A DNA stretch of 64,000 nt from Vanilla planifolia (lineage: Eukaryota > Streptophyta > Magnoliopsida > Asparagales > Orchidaceae): positions 26,402,670 to 26,466,669 of the forward strand of contig CM043872.1 of assembly GCA_023846275.1 (NCBI GenBank), written 5' to 3'. The first letter of the stretch is position 1; each line of letters begins with the position of its first letter. A program made the translations under genes and the position numbers. Of this stretch, positions 27,301-37,257 are shown piece after piece. Under the pieces are notes generated by a model. It had not been told where the DNA came from. It saw only the letters and a program-made list of their open reading frames with translations, and did no database searches.

Positions 27301-30300
27301 GAAGACCAGCTCCAACCCAAAATAATGAACAAGTATTCCTTTGTTAGGCACTTCTTTTTCAATGATGAATATGGTTGAAGATCCACAAGAGCGAGGAATT
27401 CATAAACTACCATATGTTTTATGGACCAATCAAAGTTTTTCGCACAATCTACGGATCAAAATCAGGTTCATGATCAAGTCCATGAGAAATTATGTCATGA
27501 TCAAAATAATTGTGAAATGCAAAATTCTACTTTGAAGGTACCCAAGCCAAGCTCCCCATAGGACGAATTGATTTTCCTCCATCTTCTATCATTAATAAAC
27601 CATCTTCCATACATACTTAGACTGCCTAGGGATAGCATCACCCCTCCAAAGCTGTCGATTGTTGCCATTTAATCAAGCAACACACGCAAGGTTTTTTCCT
27701 TAATGGCAACTAAGTTAAAAGCTTCTAATCCTTTATCTGATAACATCAAATATCAACTATTTCCAAATGAGAATCATTGCAATTATTTTAATTCTCAATT
27801 AGGCAAGGTTTTTCCCTTAATGGCAAAAAAGTTAAAAGCTTCTAATCTTTTATCTGATAACATCAAATATCAACTATTTCTAAATGAGAATCATTGTCAT
27901 TCTTTTAATTCTCAATTAGGGGTGTGCTTCTTATTACTTGAAATTTTGAAACTATTTACCATGACTATTGTCCATACTTCATCGAAGATTGTTCCTTGAA
28001 TCACAAAGTTTCAAATACTCAACTCTATGAGGTTTCGAACTCCTATGGATTGTGGTCAGTCTTGGCTCAACTTGGGTGACTAAACTACTTCCAACCATGA
28101 TAAGCGTGTTAATGGCTTTGAATCCTATTGAAGACTATTAAAAGTTTTCAATGATCTTATGATTAATACTGAGGTGAGAATAAAACAACTTCTACATCAA
28201 AATTCATTTAAAACAATAGAAATGAAGACTCTCCTTTCAAAATTGATAGTGGTGTGCAATAGGTACTAGTTGAGCTTGTTTCCTAATTCCTTCTCTTGCT
28301 TTATCCCTAATCCATACTCAAATGATCTCTATATTGTATTAAGAAAAATACTCACGACATAATAATAGCCCTTTCAAGTTTAAGAAATTTTCAATTTACC
28401 TTCCCATTTTCAAAGATGTCATTATCTGTCTGGTCTACCCCCCAATTAGGTAACTTATGTTCAACCTCCTTAAGAAATTCAAACCTACCAAGAAGGCCTT
28501 GAATAAGATCATTTTGCAAATATTCATAGCTCAATATTCATTTATCCTATGGATCCTTTATTGTTGAGAGCTGAGAAAAGGTATAAAGAAGAACTCAAAC
28601 ACTTCAAGAATCTCAATTTCTTTTAGACTAAACAAAAACTTAAAGTTACAAGGCTTGAAAAAAGATGAGAACAATTTTGAATTTGTTAATAATAAAATAA
28701 GGTGCATAAATCCTTAAATTCTTTCAAACTATGCACTAGCAAAAGAGATCTTATCTCGGATTGCAAGACCATTGAAGGCTACCATAAACCATTTCTCTGA
28801 GTTGTACCTTCGATTCCATTATATTAATGCTTGTGATAGCCTTGTTGGTATTACCCTGACCCCTATAAATGCCCAACTTTTAATTTTTGAAAATTTATTT
28901 TGTGAAATATTCCAAAATTATTAAATCCTCTTCAATGAATAGATTTCCAAGATTTGATGGCATCATAGTTCAATTCTTTATTAACTTCATTGGTGGCATT
29001 CTTCATGCTTTTAGCATTTCTTGATACCCAAGGCTATCAAAGCTACAACAATTGCCTTTATTACCAAGGGTAGCAATACCACCTCTATTGCTAATTATAA
29101 GTCTATTTCCTTTTGCAACATTGTTTGCAAGATTATTAAAAAAAGACAATTGAAAATAGATGCGAAGGTGTTATGGATAGGATCATTTATCTTTCTTATG
29201 TCATACTTATCTAAGGAAGATCCCTTGTTGGCATTTACCTTGCCACTGAGTTAGTCCATAAATTTAACTCCACTTCCCCGACAAAAATACCATCAACACC
29301 AAGATCAACATTTCCAAAGCTTTCAATTCTGTAGACAAAAATTCTCTTTTACTAAAGGCTTGAAATCAAAGGATTCCCTCCAAACTTTCATCAAATAGAT
29401 AAGGATGAAAAATACCAAAGTCAACTTCTCAACCACATTTAATGACGTCATAAAAGAATACTTTCTTCCTACTCTTTTATTGCACCAAAATTGCCTCATA
29501 TCACCTTTTCTATTTAACATCATTTGGAATATACACCATCCTAAACCAATAGCCTTATAGTGTTTGGCAAAACAAACTCTATCTATCAATATCTTGCAAT
29601 CCTCTGAGGACAAATTTTACATGCACTTTGGGTTTTCTACAAATAACATAAGAATTTCATTCACTTTTCAAAAATGGTTATGGATGGAAAGGTTTTTGTT
29701 AAATATATCGATTTTCACATATGTGCTCTTCCACTCAAATATCTAGGTTTTCCCTTGTCTTTTAAGAAAATTAATGCTAATGGATTTCCCGAATGAGTCC
29801 ATTCCAAGTTAGGCAAATAAGCAAATTATATCCTTAAAAACTACATTGCAGCTCGTGAAAATTATAATCTCATGCACCCTCCACTTTTTTTGTTAGGTCT
29901 TCACCATTCCAAAAGTAATTCTGAAGAAGGTCAATAATGTTTTTGCCCACTTCATCTCGCATGAAATTCTCAATAGGAAATGGGCTACCATTGCTTGAAA
30001 AGATATTTGCATACCCAAAGCTTTAAGAGAGTTAAGGCATTCACAATGCAATTCACATAAATCATACTCATCTCTTGAAGGCAACTTAACAAATTCTCCT
30101 TGCTTATAGTTTTCAAGCAAATTGTACAAGAAATGAACATTTCAAGAAATATTCTTTCTAAAAGTTACCAAACAAATCTAGTTCAACTTATTGTAAAACT
30201 TCACTCATGGTAATGACAAATTTAAGTAATCTTTTATGCTTCACTATTCAAGAATACATGAATGATATATTGAATTAACAAGTTTGATAGCTTTGATACC

Positions 30301-33300
30301 ATCTACGATAGCCTCTTTAAGAATTCAACTATGCAAAACTTCATTGACTTCATGTGGTACAAGAAATTAAAAATCTATATATAATATTTATTTGTGGATA
30401 GCCCTTGGGATAATAAAGCTTTCAAATGTTACAACAAATCTTTGACTTGGTACTCTTTTTTCATGTACATCCTATTACCATTTCAACAAATCTCATGACT
30501 ACATAATCTTTAAGTGTGATTACAGCAAAAATGTCTAGATAAACATCTTCAGAGTAGCTTACCCTATGTGTCACTGACACCAACACCATGCACATTGATT
30601 CAGTGTTTCTCTACTTTGTCTACTAAATGCTACTACAACCTGGAATAAGCTGGAGATAGCTTTGTTGGTCTAACACGTAGAGAGAGATAAGAACATTAAG
30701 GTTTTAAAAGACTCGACTTGCAAAACAATCACTTCTTGAAGTAATTAGAGTAGATATTAGTGTTATTCTTCAGTAGTTGCCATTGCTTTAATGGTCATTT
30801 GTGGTGCCTCCATGCGGCCTCTCAGCAAGACTTATTTTGGTGTTTTTATAATTTTGGATTTTTAAAGGAGATTCTAATATTTCTCTATTTTCAATGATGC
30901 AAGATGTATGAACACCTATTGTGTTGAACTTTTTAACTTGTATGTTCTTGTAATTTCTCAACATTAACAATGCAGGCATTGTGCTGAAATTGATTTCAAA
31001 ATAACATAAAAAAAATAAAACAAAATTTAGGCTCAAAGGATAGTAACTTGGTTGACTTAAAAAATTAAAAATAAATCTTACACGCCATTACCATTATCAT
31101 ATCATCAATGTCACGCCGCCAACCACAGAATAAGATCTTTTCAGGATATTTAGGTGGGCTGATTATATGTGGTAAGAAACCTGGTTTGACCTGAAAAACA
31201 ATTGAATAACCTTTTAATAACTGAGGAAAGGGTAACTAATATGATCCGCTACCACAGCAATACATTAGCAATTGATTGAGTGGATAATATTGGCTATGAA
31301 AAAGCAATCTTAGGCTATGCTTTAAAACTACAAATTGACAATAAATCAATAATAAAATAGGTGCATAGACAAATGTAGTATGAGTGAGTTGATATGCATT
31401 CAAAACTTTTATGTGTCAAAGTACCCAAAACTTCATTATCGCAAGCTTATTTACACAAAGAGAGATAGAGAGATGCATATTCCCCTAACTCACATTTAAG
31501 TTTACTCAGAGCACCAAAAAATTAGCATTTAACCATGCTTAATAAATACTCTGAATCAAGTAAATTCAATTTGACAAAGCTGAAGCTTTATTAACCTGAT
31601 GGGAAGTTTATTTGTCTAAACTAAACAACAAAAAAATAAAATGGAGAGAAATAGATTATATGTTTATAACAAATTTAGCTTTTCACTACAAAGATAATGT
31701 TCACTTAACGACCAGGCTCGAACATTGTAGGGCTTTTTAAAGGGTTGATGCACGTGAAAAATCTCTACTTTGTAGAAAAGACATTACTAAATGAGTGCAT
31801 GAGTAGCTATGCTCCAAAATGTAACTATAAGAAAAAATTGTATACATGAAAGAGTTAGTGTAGCACCAATTAAGATAAATTTACAAAGAGTTAGATGATT
31901 CCAGAAAATTAAATGTAAAGCACCATATAAATCAATAAAGAGAAATAAGTTATAAGTCCATCCTATCAAGATGGGAAGAAGAATAGAAACAAATAAAAAT
32001 GTGATAAGATTATAAAGAATCTTGTGTTTAGATATTGAAGAAAAAATTAAATTATTAAAACAAAATAATACCCAAAAGATTTACATAATCAACCTCTCTT
32101 TATAAGATTAAGATTGACTCTTTATAAAAGAAAAATATGCCCAAAGAAAAATGGCTGGCTAGAAATTGTGTCACAGAAACTAATCGTATGCTTCACCTCT
32201 GGTAAAGAACAAGGAGCATAGGTATCGTCATCCTCAGCTATCACAAGAACTTCATCGCCTTCTTTAAGAATGTAGTCATCATCAGGATTTATTACAATTT
32301 TTCCACCATTTGCAGCCACTTTAACACCACAAGGAACTGCATCAGGGAATGAAATTAATACATCCTCAAACCGCATGCCATCTAATTGGGGCCATTTTTT
32401 TATGTAAAACTCAGCATTCTCAAATCCTAAAATATCTTCCCATATCTGCAAGTCAAGCACAAGGTACAATTTAAATTAAGATAAGTTAGAAGTTCTTAGC
32501 ATGTGGAAAGTAGAACATCTAAGTGAGACTAGAAGGTAATGCTAATGATTGATCTGAACCAAAATATATTTTATCATATATGCATTCAAGTAGATGCTGC
32601 AATTCAACATCATGGCAAGTTTTAAAAAGTATTAGAACTGCAGAATTTAGCAACTTAAGTGAGTAAAAGTGTTAATATTTTTCTATGATTAAGATGTTTA
32701 GTTGCAGCAAATGTTTTAAAAGAAAACATTTGAGTATTTGATTGAATTGGAAGAAGTATTCTCATAGCTTTCAGAATATAAGTTGCACACACATGTATAA
32801 AAGCACATGGGAATAATACATGAAAACAAACAGAATGCAAGAAGTAACCTGTGCAAGACCAGGTTGGAGAGCACACTGTATCATTAGTCGACCTATTACA
32901 TCATGAGCAACGACTGTTTCTATAAGTTCTCCACCGACAAGCTTCACGAGAGGCTCATTATCCAGGTCACTCATCTCCACCACCACATGACCCCTCAAAC
33001 TCTCTTTCACACCAGTTAGGCTTAAAACAACTCGTAAAGCTCTTGCATCACTCTAAGCATGTTGACAATCTTTCAGATATAGTTAAAACAAACTTAACAA
33101 ATCATGCTTCTTCGGGGTAAAATATAACTAACCTGATCTGCATTTTCATCAGAAGCTAATACAATGATAGCACGAGCCTTTGAAACTGAAACCTGTGTAT
33201 CCACATTTTAACCCAAGGCAAGTTGAACTTGACAAAATGTTGGAACATATGCTCGAACAATCAAAGTATTTATCCACGAAATGTAGGAAGCAAACCATCA

Positions 33301-35591
33301 TTTTTAGAACATTAGAAATATCAGTCACTGGCATGTATACCTTTTTCAAGTCGGCCAAAATGAGAGGACTGCCACTCCTGCATATAACAGATGTCCCCAT
33401 GAAATCAAACTCTAATTTTGCTATGTCCATCTCCATTTCTTCCTTGTCTCTTTCTGCAAGAACTACTATAACACCACCACCAATACTCTTATTTGCAATT
33501 GCCAGCTGCTTAAGAAGAGAGCCCTGTTGCATAGCAACATTTATATAGAAATCGGCCAATGGAAGATTAAACGCAGATTGAACTCATATAACCTTATTTG
33601 TAGATACATCCATTATGGAAAAAGGTATCTATACTTCACACAATCTTTAAAAGTCAAGAAACACTTAATGAAAATAGAAGCAACAAATACAGGAATGAAA
33701 TTACAAATATTGTTAATCCTCTTTAAGAGAATAGAAAATCAGCTAGAAAATATACTATTAGAAAGTAGTAAGCTATCCCCCCTCCTAATCCCATGTATTC
33801 TTTCTTTTCTTTCTTTACCAATGTATTATAAAAGCAAAGCCTCGAAGAACAAAAATCATTGAATTGCCAAAGAAAAAGGAAAGACTTGAAAGGGTACCAA
33901 TTTGTCACTCCATCCAAGGATTAGGATGTGATTTTTCTCAATAACCTCACTTTTCCCCTTTCGCCAAGAATCAACCTTCTCTGAAATGGCATCTGAAACA
34001 AGCCCAAGCATCATAGCAAATATAAGCATTCCCCCGGAACTTATGGACACCGAAACAATTCTTGGACCCTTGCCAACCATTTCAGCATGATTCCCAGAAT
34101 CTGCTACAAAAGTCCAAGAAAGCCAAAGAGCTTCACAAAGGCTGCTTTCACTCACTGCATACAGTGCCAACCCACCAAATCCAATGAGAAGTATAGTAGC
34201 AAGCAGCAGTGCCAAAAGTTTAGCATAAGGATACACAGAGAAGAACACATCCACCCTGTATGCAATCCTCTTCTTTAAAGGAACCTCCTCCTCGCTATTC
34301 TTTGAGCCCTTCAAATAAGAGCTTATGCTAGGCATGTGTTCAAGGCATCTGAACATAACAAAAGGGATTACAACGGATAGTATCACTGTGTACAAAGCAA
34401 TGGTTCTACTGTCAGCTTGCCAAAAATAAGAATGTGAAATCCTATCCTCAGACTCCAAAATTTCGCCTTCTCCCTTACCCGAGATTCCATTTGCATTGCA
34501 AAGCATACTAATGTTAATAATCTCTTCCTGCAGAAAAGAAGCAAATATCAAATAAGGTCTTTAAACCTAAATCAAAGCTTTAATCCGAGTAATAATGGCT
34601 AACTGCTTACCTCGAGTTCTAAGACTCGGATTCGCTGGTGAATCGCGAAGCAAGAGGACATAACTGAAGCCATAACTAGCTGTTAACCAATGAAATGTTA
34701 ATGAATGAATGAAATATTCCTCCGCTAAAAAATAAATATTCGTTCTATAAGTTGAAAGCAGACTGTCACCGCTAAAAGAATCAAAGAATTGTTAGCTGGA
34801 CGAGCTCCTCTCGAGGCCACGCCGTAGGCGGATGAAAGAACCGTAACTGGCCTCCTTTTTTCCTTTTCCGGTAGCAGTGTAGGCTTTTCCTTCTCTTTCG
34901 GCTCCCGCTCTGGCTCTGGAATCTTGTCCTCGGCCGCACGTCTCCTGGCAAGCAATGGCTGCTGCGGCGGCGAATCGAGCTTCCGCGCTTCTGGCTTCGA
35001 CTGGGAACCCTTCAGAGAAGAGCGCGAACGCGAAGGGTACGGGCCGAGAAACGACGGGTAGCACCACTCCTTGTCAAGAACCCTACTGTTTGAAGGCGCG
35101 TCGGAAGGGTCGTCCACCGCAACCGTAAGTCGGCGAACTGGAGCCGACGCCGGAGGCGGAAGCGGTCCGCTGCTCCCCCTCCTGACGGCAGGAAAAAGAG
35201 GCCCCTGGAAAGCCGGAGTGTCAGAGGGGTCGTCAACTGCAACCGCCAGGCGCCGCGTCGGGGGAGCGCTCAGCGGAGGCGGAAGAGGTCCACTGGCCGC
35301 CCGCCGAACTGCAGGTAAGAGTGGTCCATGGAAAACCGACGCGTCAGAGGTGTCGTCGACCACGACAGCTAGCTGCCGAGCTGGGCCAGCTATCGGTGGT
35401 GGCAGCGGTCCACTGCTCGCCCGTCGAATGGCTGGGAAGAGAGGCCCCTGAAAAGCTGCCATAGACGAAGAAGATTTAGCACTCTGCCCATCGCCTGACA
35501 TCGTGCGCGATTTCACCAATTGCTGCTTGCCTCCGACGCCTCCACTGACGGCGGCGGAAGAGGCTTTCTGATCCATTTCTCCGATCTCCAT
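3085..35591 (-). CDS. POLLUX: POLLUX/DMI1-type nuclear-envelope cation channel (12 coding exons)
   Basis: Family role (established): CASTOR/POLLUX proteins are tetrameric channels of the plant nuclear envelope, needed for nuclear calcium spiking in root symbiosis. Seen: joining exons 34770-35591, 34611-34679, 33898-34527, 33341-33523, 33133-33192, 32849-33052, 32197-32445, 31092-31190, 26025-26219, 24098-24190, 7502-7765 and 3085-3303 gives an open frame of 1028 aa with GT-AG introns. Order: proline-rich N-terminus with three about 40-aa repeats (46-166), conserved CYPSFLGP (177-184), membrane segments near 268-287, 338-359, 396-421 and 453-478, pore filter ADSGNHA (439-445), then RCK-type cytosolic domains to the C-terminus VVISLGD. 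The N-terminal proline-rich region and CYPSFLGP point to POLLUX, not CASTOR. It is longer than I expect for the family (about 900 aa), mostly through the repeats. Start: ATG at 35591; an in-frame ATG 15 bases on is an alternative. The exon 1 donor is the least certain border. Confidence 0.93.
4430..4720 (+). mobile_element. Ty1/copia RNase H C-terminal relic (repeat unit 1)
   Basis: The plus-strand reading gives LFGENQVAIHI and, in another frame, LASLDQGANIFTKASKAHLF. These correspond to the copia LYCDNxxAIHI and DQxADIFTK motifs near the end of pol. Frameshifts separate the motifs, so it is not functional. The homologous part of unit 2 lies at about 5560-5830. Confidence 0.5.
5560..5830 (+). 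mobile_element. Ty1/copia RNase H C-terminal relic (repeat unit 2)
   Basis: Second copy of the relic at about 4430-4720, with LLGDNQVAIHI-like and LDQGAI/KSSKHSSL-like readings in shifted frames. Broken by stops and indels. Confidence 0.45.
7502..7765 (-). CDS. POLLUX: POLLUX exon 11
   Basis: Residues 869-956, from SKRLPSKEANSNLRYSGFSH to NRVLEELFAEE, with the near-invariant core SDKSIIISEILDSRTRNLVS. Acceptor TTTCCAG, donor GTACTCC. It follows the 16.3 kb intron 10. Confidence 0.96.
9300..14300 (-). mobile_element. Decayed endogenous pararetrovirus (Caulimoviridae-like) relic
   Basis: On the minus strand around 9900-10480 short frames line up in the order of a reverse transcriptase. First comes a segment with NSSNEFQ (caulimovirids typically have NAPSEFQ here), then the active-site strand as YVVDIL (usual first catalytic Asp replaced by Val), then about 60 residues on a GHD-type motif. 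After that comes a region resembling the caulimovirid-specific FLGCLNY segment and an LKKNP motif. Stops and frame changes interrupt all of it. Ty3/gypsy is the main alternative; the downstream motifs favour Caulimoviridae. Outer limits are guesses, and the upstream genes expected at higher coordinates could not be recognised. Confidence 0.5.
15548..16175 (+). repeat. LTR-like block, copy 1
   Basis: Shares with 22172-22830, in the same orientation and order, the anchors CCAATATTTATGA, ATCAATATTCCCAAAA, TTCCCAAGCTCC and CTCCATT. The offset between copies is almost constant (6624, 6672 and 6668 bp), so the two are homologous over at least 0.6 kb. Real ends were not found. Confidence 0.6.
19602..19946 (+). 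repeat. Direct duplication of about 140 bp, 205 bp apart
   Basis: Copy 1 (about 19602-19742) and copy 2 (about 19807-19946) both start TGAATTGCAATTTAGTGACC and run through GAATTGAGGAATT, ATGAATGATGAGTG and TTGTTGCTTTTATTATGTTA. They differ by a few substitutions and a one-base poly-A change. About 65 bp of unique sequence lies between them. Confidence 0.85.
22172..22830 (+). repeat. LTR-like block, copy 2
   Basis: Partner of 15548-16175. Substitutions and indels are numerous. The pair could be the two LTRs of one old element about 7 kb long, or separate insertions of one family. Confidence 0.6.
24098..24190 (-). CDS. POLLUX: POLLUX exon 10
   Basis: Residues 838-868, starting ILILADESVEDSVVHSDSRS and ending IRDIQ. 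Acceptor GAACAG, donor GTACTT. It is phase 0 on both sides and joins exon 9 (TFDS) to exon 11 (SKRLP) in the family order. Confidence 0.93.
26025..26219 (-). CDS. POLLUX: POLLUX exon 9
   Basis: Residues 773-837, from VLEAFLPPGSELWMFNDVP to RRHLENLPLETFDS. Acceptor ATCAG, donor GTGAGA. A 4.9 kb intron carrying a decayed LINE separates it from exon 8. Confidence 0.95.
27686..27919 (+). repeat. Two tandem copies of a 117-bp unit
   Basis: The phrase TTAATGGCAA(C/A)(T/A)AAGTTAAAAGC and the following 90 bases recur exactly 117 bp apart (ATG at 27703 and 27820). Both copies are open in the same frame (39 codons each, LKASN...LSDNIKYQLF). The frame stays open across both units. It may be part of the ORF1 relic of the LINE that follows. 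Confidence 0.85.
28000..30650 (+). mobile_element. Decayed LINE (plant L1-type), ORF2 relic in POLLUX intron 8
   Basis: Plus-strand readings, broken by many stops and frameshifts, follow ORF2 order. There are endonuclease-like traces around 28.0-28.3 kb (NGFES, then FNDLMINT). A reverse-transcriptase motif follows at 29.03-29.13 kb (TTIAFITKGSNTTSIANYKS, then ISFCNIVCKI). LEIKGFPPNF lies at about 29.36 kb, and CALPLKYLGFPLS at about 29.72 kb. A weak zinc-binding-domain-like end lies at about 30.3-30.6 kb. The copy is AT-rich like its surroundings and far older than the LINE at 38.1-42.0 kb. Confidence 0.65.
31092..31190 (-). CDS. POLLUX: POLLUX exon 8: start of second RCK-like unit
   Basis: Residues 740-772, reading VKPGFLPHIISPPKYPEK and then ILFCGWRRDIDDMIM. 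Acceptor TTTTTCAG, donor GTAATG. The FCGWRRD motif opens the second RCK-like half. The exon was found by reading the minus strand between exons 7 and 9 for this family segment. Confidence 0.93.
32197..32445 (-). CDS. POLLUX: POLLUX exon 7: end of first RCK half
   Basis: Residues 657-739, from IWEDILGFENAEFYIKKWPQ to EDDDTYAPCSLPE. It includes KIVINPDDDYILKEGDEVLV, a TrkA-C-like strand-rich segment. Acceptor TTGCAG, donor GTGAAG. Confidence 0.95.
32849..33052 (-). CDS. POLLUX: POLLUX exon 6: RCK domain
   Basis: Residues 589-656, from SDARALRVVLSLTGVKESLR to CALQPGLAQ. It contains the highly conserved RGHVVVEMSDLDNEPLVKLV stretch. Acceptor CTTAG, donor GTTACT. A longer open frame continues into the intron, but the family match stops at the donor. 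Confidence 0.95.
33133..33192 (-). CDS. POLLUX: POLLUX exon 5: 20-codon RCK exon
   Basis: Residues 569-588, VSVSKARAIIVLASDENADQ. Acceptor ACACAG and donor GTTAGT. It matches the family segment that follows LADLKK and leads into SDARALRVVL of exon 6. Confidence 0.92.
33341..33523 (-). CDS. POLLUX: POLLUX exon 4: RCK domain
   Basis: Residues 508-568, starting GSLLKQLAIANKSIGGG and ending ILADLKK. It contains the VIVVLAERDKEEME stretch of the RCK Rossmann-like fold. Acceptor ...CAACAG and donor GTATAC are both canonical, and the exon is phase 0 on both sides. Confidence 0.94.
33898..34527 (-). CDS. POLLUX: POLLUX exon 3: TM2-TM4 and pore
   Basis: Residues 298-507. It begins after acceptor TTCCTGCAG in sense orientation and ends at donor GTACCC. 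It encodes the linker, TM2 (starts DSRTIALYTVILSVV), the conserved VPLKKRIAYRVDVFFSVYPY stretch, TM3, the pore helix ALWLSWTFV with filter ADSGNHA, TM4 (SSGGMLIFAMMLGLVSDAIS) and the start of the first RCK fold (HILILGWSDKL). The filter serine is codon 34096-34098. Confidence 0.95.
34611..34679 (-). CDS. POLLUX: POLLUX exon 2: second half of TM1
   Basis: A 23-codon exon too short to find by ORF length. It encodes LVMASVMSSCFAIHQRIR followed by a short acidic end (VLELE). Acceptor GTTAACAG and donor GTAAGC flank it. The hydrophobic start continues the membrane segment begun in exon 1, and the end runs into the exon 3 glutamates, as in the family's TM1-linker layout. Confidence 0.85.
34770..35591 (-). 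CDS. POLLUX: POLLUX exon 1: repeat-rich N-terminus and start of TM1
   Basis: Residues 1-274. It holds Ser/Ala-rich residues 1-45, three proline-rich repeats (46-166), the POLLUX-type CYPSFLGP motif, a basic/charged stretch rich in EKEK and RR (about 214-247), and the first half of transmembrane segment 1 (NNSLILLA). It is far richer in GC than the rest of the gene. I set the donor at GCG|GTGACA because it joins in frame and completes TM1 from exon 2. A second phase-0 GT two codons downstream is possible and would add two residues. Confidence 0.9.
35094..35456 (-). repeat. Three in-frame coding minisatellite units in POLLUX exon 1
   Basis: Units lie at 35337-35456 (120 bp), 35214-35336 (123 bp) and 35094-35213 (120 bp). 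Each encodes a block of the form FxGPLxPAxRRxxSGPLPPP, then a variable linker, then RRL(A/T)VAVDDPSDxP. Unit 1 is the most divergent (ARQLAVVVDDTSDAS). Length differences are multiples of three, so the frame is kept. Confidence 0.93.
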
Positions 35592-37257
35592 CGTCGACTG
35601 AAGGCGATCACTCCGACACCTTTTCGGCCACTAGGAATATAAAAACCTCTAGCTTTAGCCGCTGCGATCTGATGGAGACTACCGAAGACAAAGACTCCAG
35701 GGGTACCTTTTTCGCTTCATATATAAAAACTCTATAAAAAGGAATAAACATTCCCTTGTTCCTTGATAAACATTCCATTGTTCCCCTTTAGCATTTGATG
35801 CATGATCGGACCACTGCCGGCGGTCGGACTGACGGAATGCTGGAGGTATCAGATTGATGTTCATGTGGAGAGCAGAAGAGGGCAAATTAAAAAAAAAAAA
35901 CATTTCTAATTAATTTAAAATATTAATTATACAAAAAAACTATATTCACAAAAGAAACAACATGTTGACGGCGCTGCGTATCAACCGTCAAAAAGGGTCA
36001 TCCGATAAAATCTTAAACATAAATTTTTCTTCCAAAACTAACAGTTACTCTAGATACTGTTTAAATTCAAATTTTGTTTGGAAATATTTTTTATAATTTA
36101 TAAAACTATAATATAATATATTATTATTTATTAATATAAAAAATAACATTATTATTTTATTTATTTCAACAATAATTTTAAACAACTGACCACAACCTTC
36201 AATTTCAATAACTACATTGTTGTCCCCCACTTATTATGTCAAGTCTGACAGTAATATAATTATTAAAATCAAGAGTTGTTAATCATAAAAAATTACTGTC
36301 AAAATAAAGGAATATGTTAAGCTTTTAAATTAAATAAAAGTCATTAAAATTGAAAGCCAATATGTATTATTTAAAAAAAATTATTTTATGCTCTAAAGTG
36401 GCCCAAAAATTGGCAGAAAGCTCTCAAAATGGTGCTCTCTTTATAACATATCTTCATATATAAAATGTTTATTAATTAATTTTAAATAAATATTCTTTAT
36501 TTTGCCAGTAGACCAATCAAGTAGTTGAAAGATATTTATTTTTTTATATTTTATAACAATAAATATAGCGAAGTAGGTGAAGAAAGACCTCCCTCTCATC
36601 CCTTAGTTAACTATTTATTATATCATTTATTAATTTTTTTTAAAATCTATATTGATTAACAATTAAAAATAAAGATATTTAAATCGTTATTTCTTACCTC
36701 ATAATAAGAAACAATTTGAGTCAATAAAAGTGAATTTTGTTACAAAAAACTGAATATTTTTTACCTCATGGTTGAAAATTTATTTGATTTTTTTATAAAA
36801 AATAAGATAACATTTTTAAAAAAAAATGAAAAAGACTTTTATCCACTTAATACTTCCTTACACAACTGTTCTACGGTAAAGTGCGTTTCAAACGTTATGT
36901 CAAACTAAACAAAATGAACCGGTTTGTTTTTTGGGTCCAATTGAGCGAATCCTAGTAACGTGAATCAATTATGAGCTAACTTGTATTCAAGTAACATGTA
37001 CCGAACAAGCAAAGCATCAAATGACAAAATTAACCTTGCTTTATAATAATCCCGTCCTCCAACTCCTTAATGTTGATAAAAAGTAGTGGCCTTCTGCTCT
37101 TCTAGTTTCAACCAAATCCAGCTCAAGCCCTCCCTTCTCTCATGAACGGCTGTCCGTCGGCCTTCTTCCCCATCAATACTGATTCCCAACCCTAAACCCA
37201 ACTCTCCATTCTGAGACCCGTTCTCTTCCCGCCATCTTTTCTCTTGACAAACGGATC
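35592..37257. other. Divergent intergenic spacer between POLLUX and the DUF3511 gene
   Basis: The 1.67 kb between the two start codons carries both promoters. A TATATATG stretch in minus-strand sense lies about 130 bp upstream of the POLLUX ATG (around 35719-35727) and is a candidate TATA box. The middle (about 35900-36900) is very AT-rich. No coding sequence is visible. Confidence 0.6.
37188..37199 (+). promoter_or_regulatory. Telo-box-like motif upstream of DUF3511 gene
   Basis: AACCCTAAACCC lies 59 bp before the start codon. Such telo-box sequences are common near transcription starts of plant housekeeping genes. Function here is inferred only from motif and place. Confidence 0.4.

Larger units (their letters stand above)
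26220..31091 (-). other. POLLUX intron 8 (4.9 kb)
   Basis: Between exon 8 donor GTAATG and exon 9 acceptor ATCAG. It holds a decayed plus-strand LINE and a 117-bp tandem repeat. I see no host coding sequence in it. Confidence 0.85.

Noticed and set aside
33180..33548. 122-codon plus-strand frame
   Set aside because: Antisense of POLLUX exon 4 and flanking introns.
35071..35451. 126-codon plus-strand frame in the GC-rich POLLUX exon 1
   Set aside because: Exact antisense of the repeat-coding exon; the long frame results from GC-rich periodic sequence.
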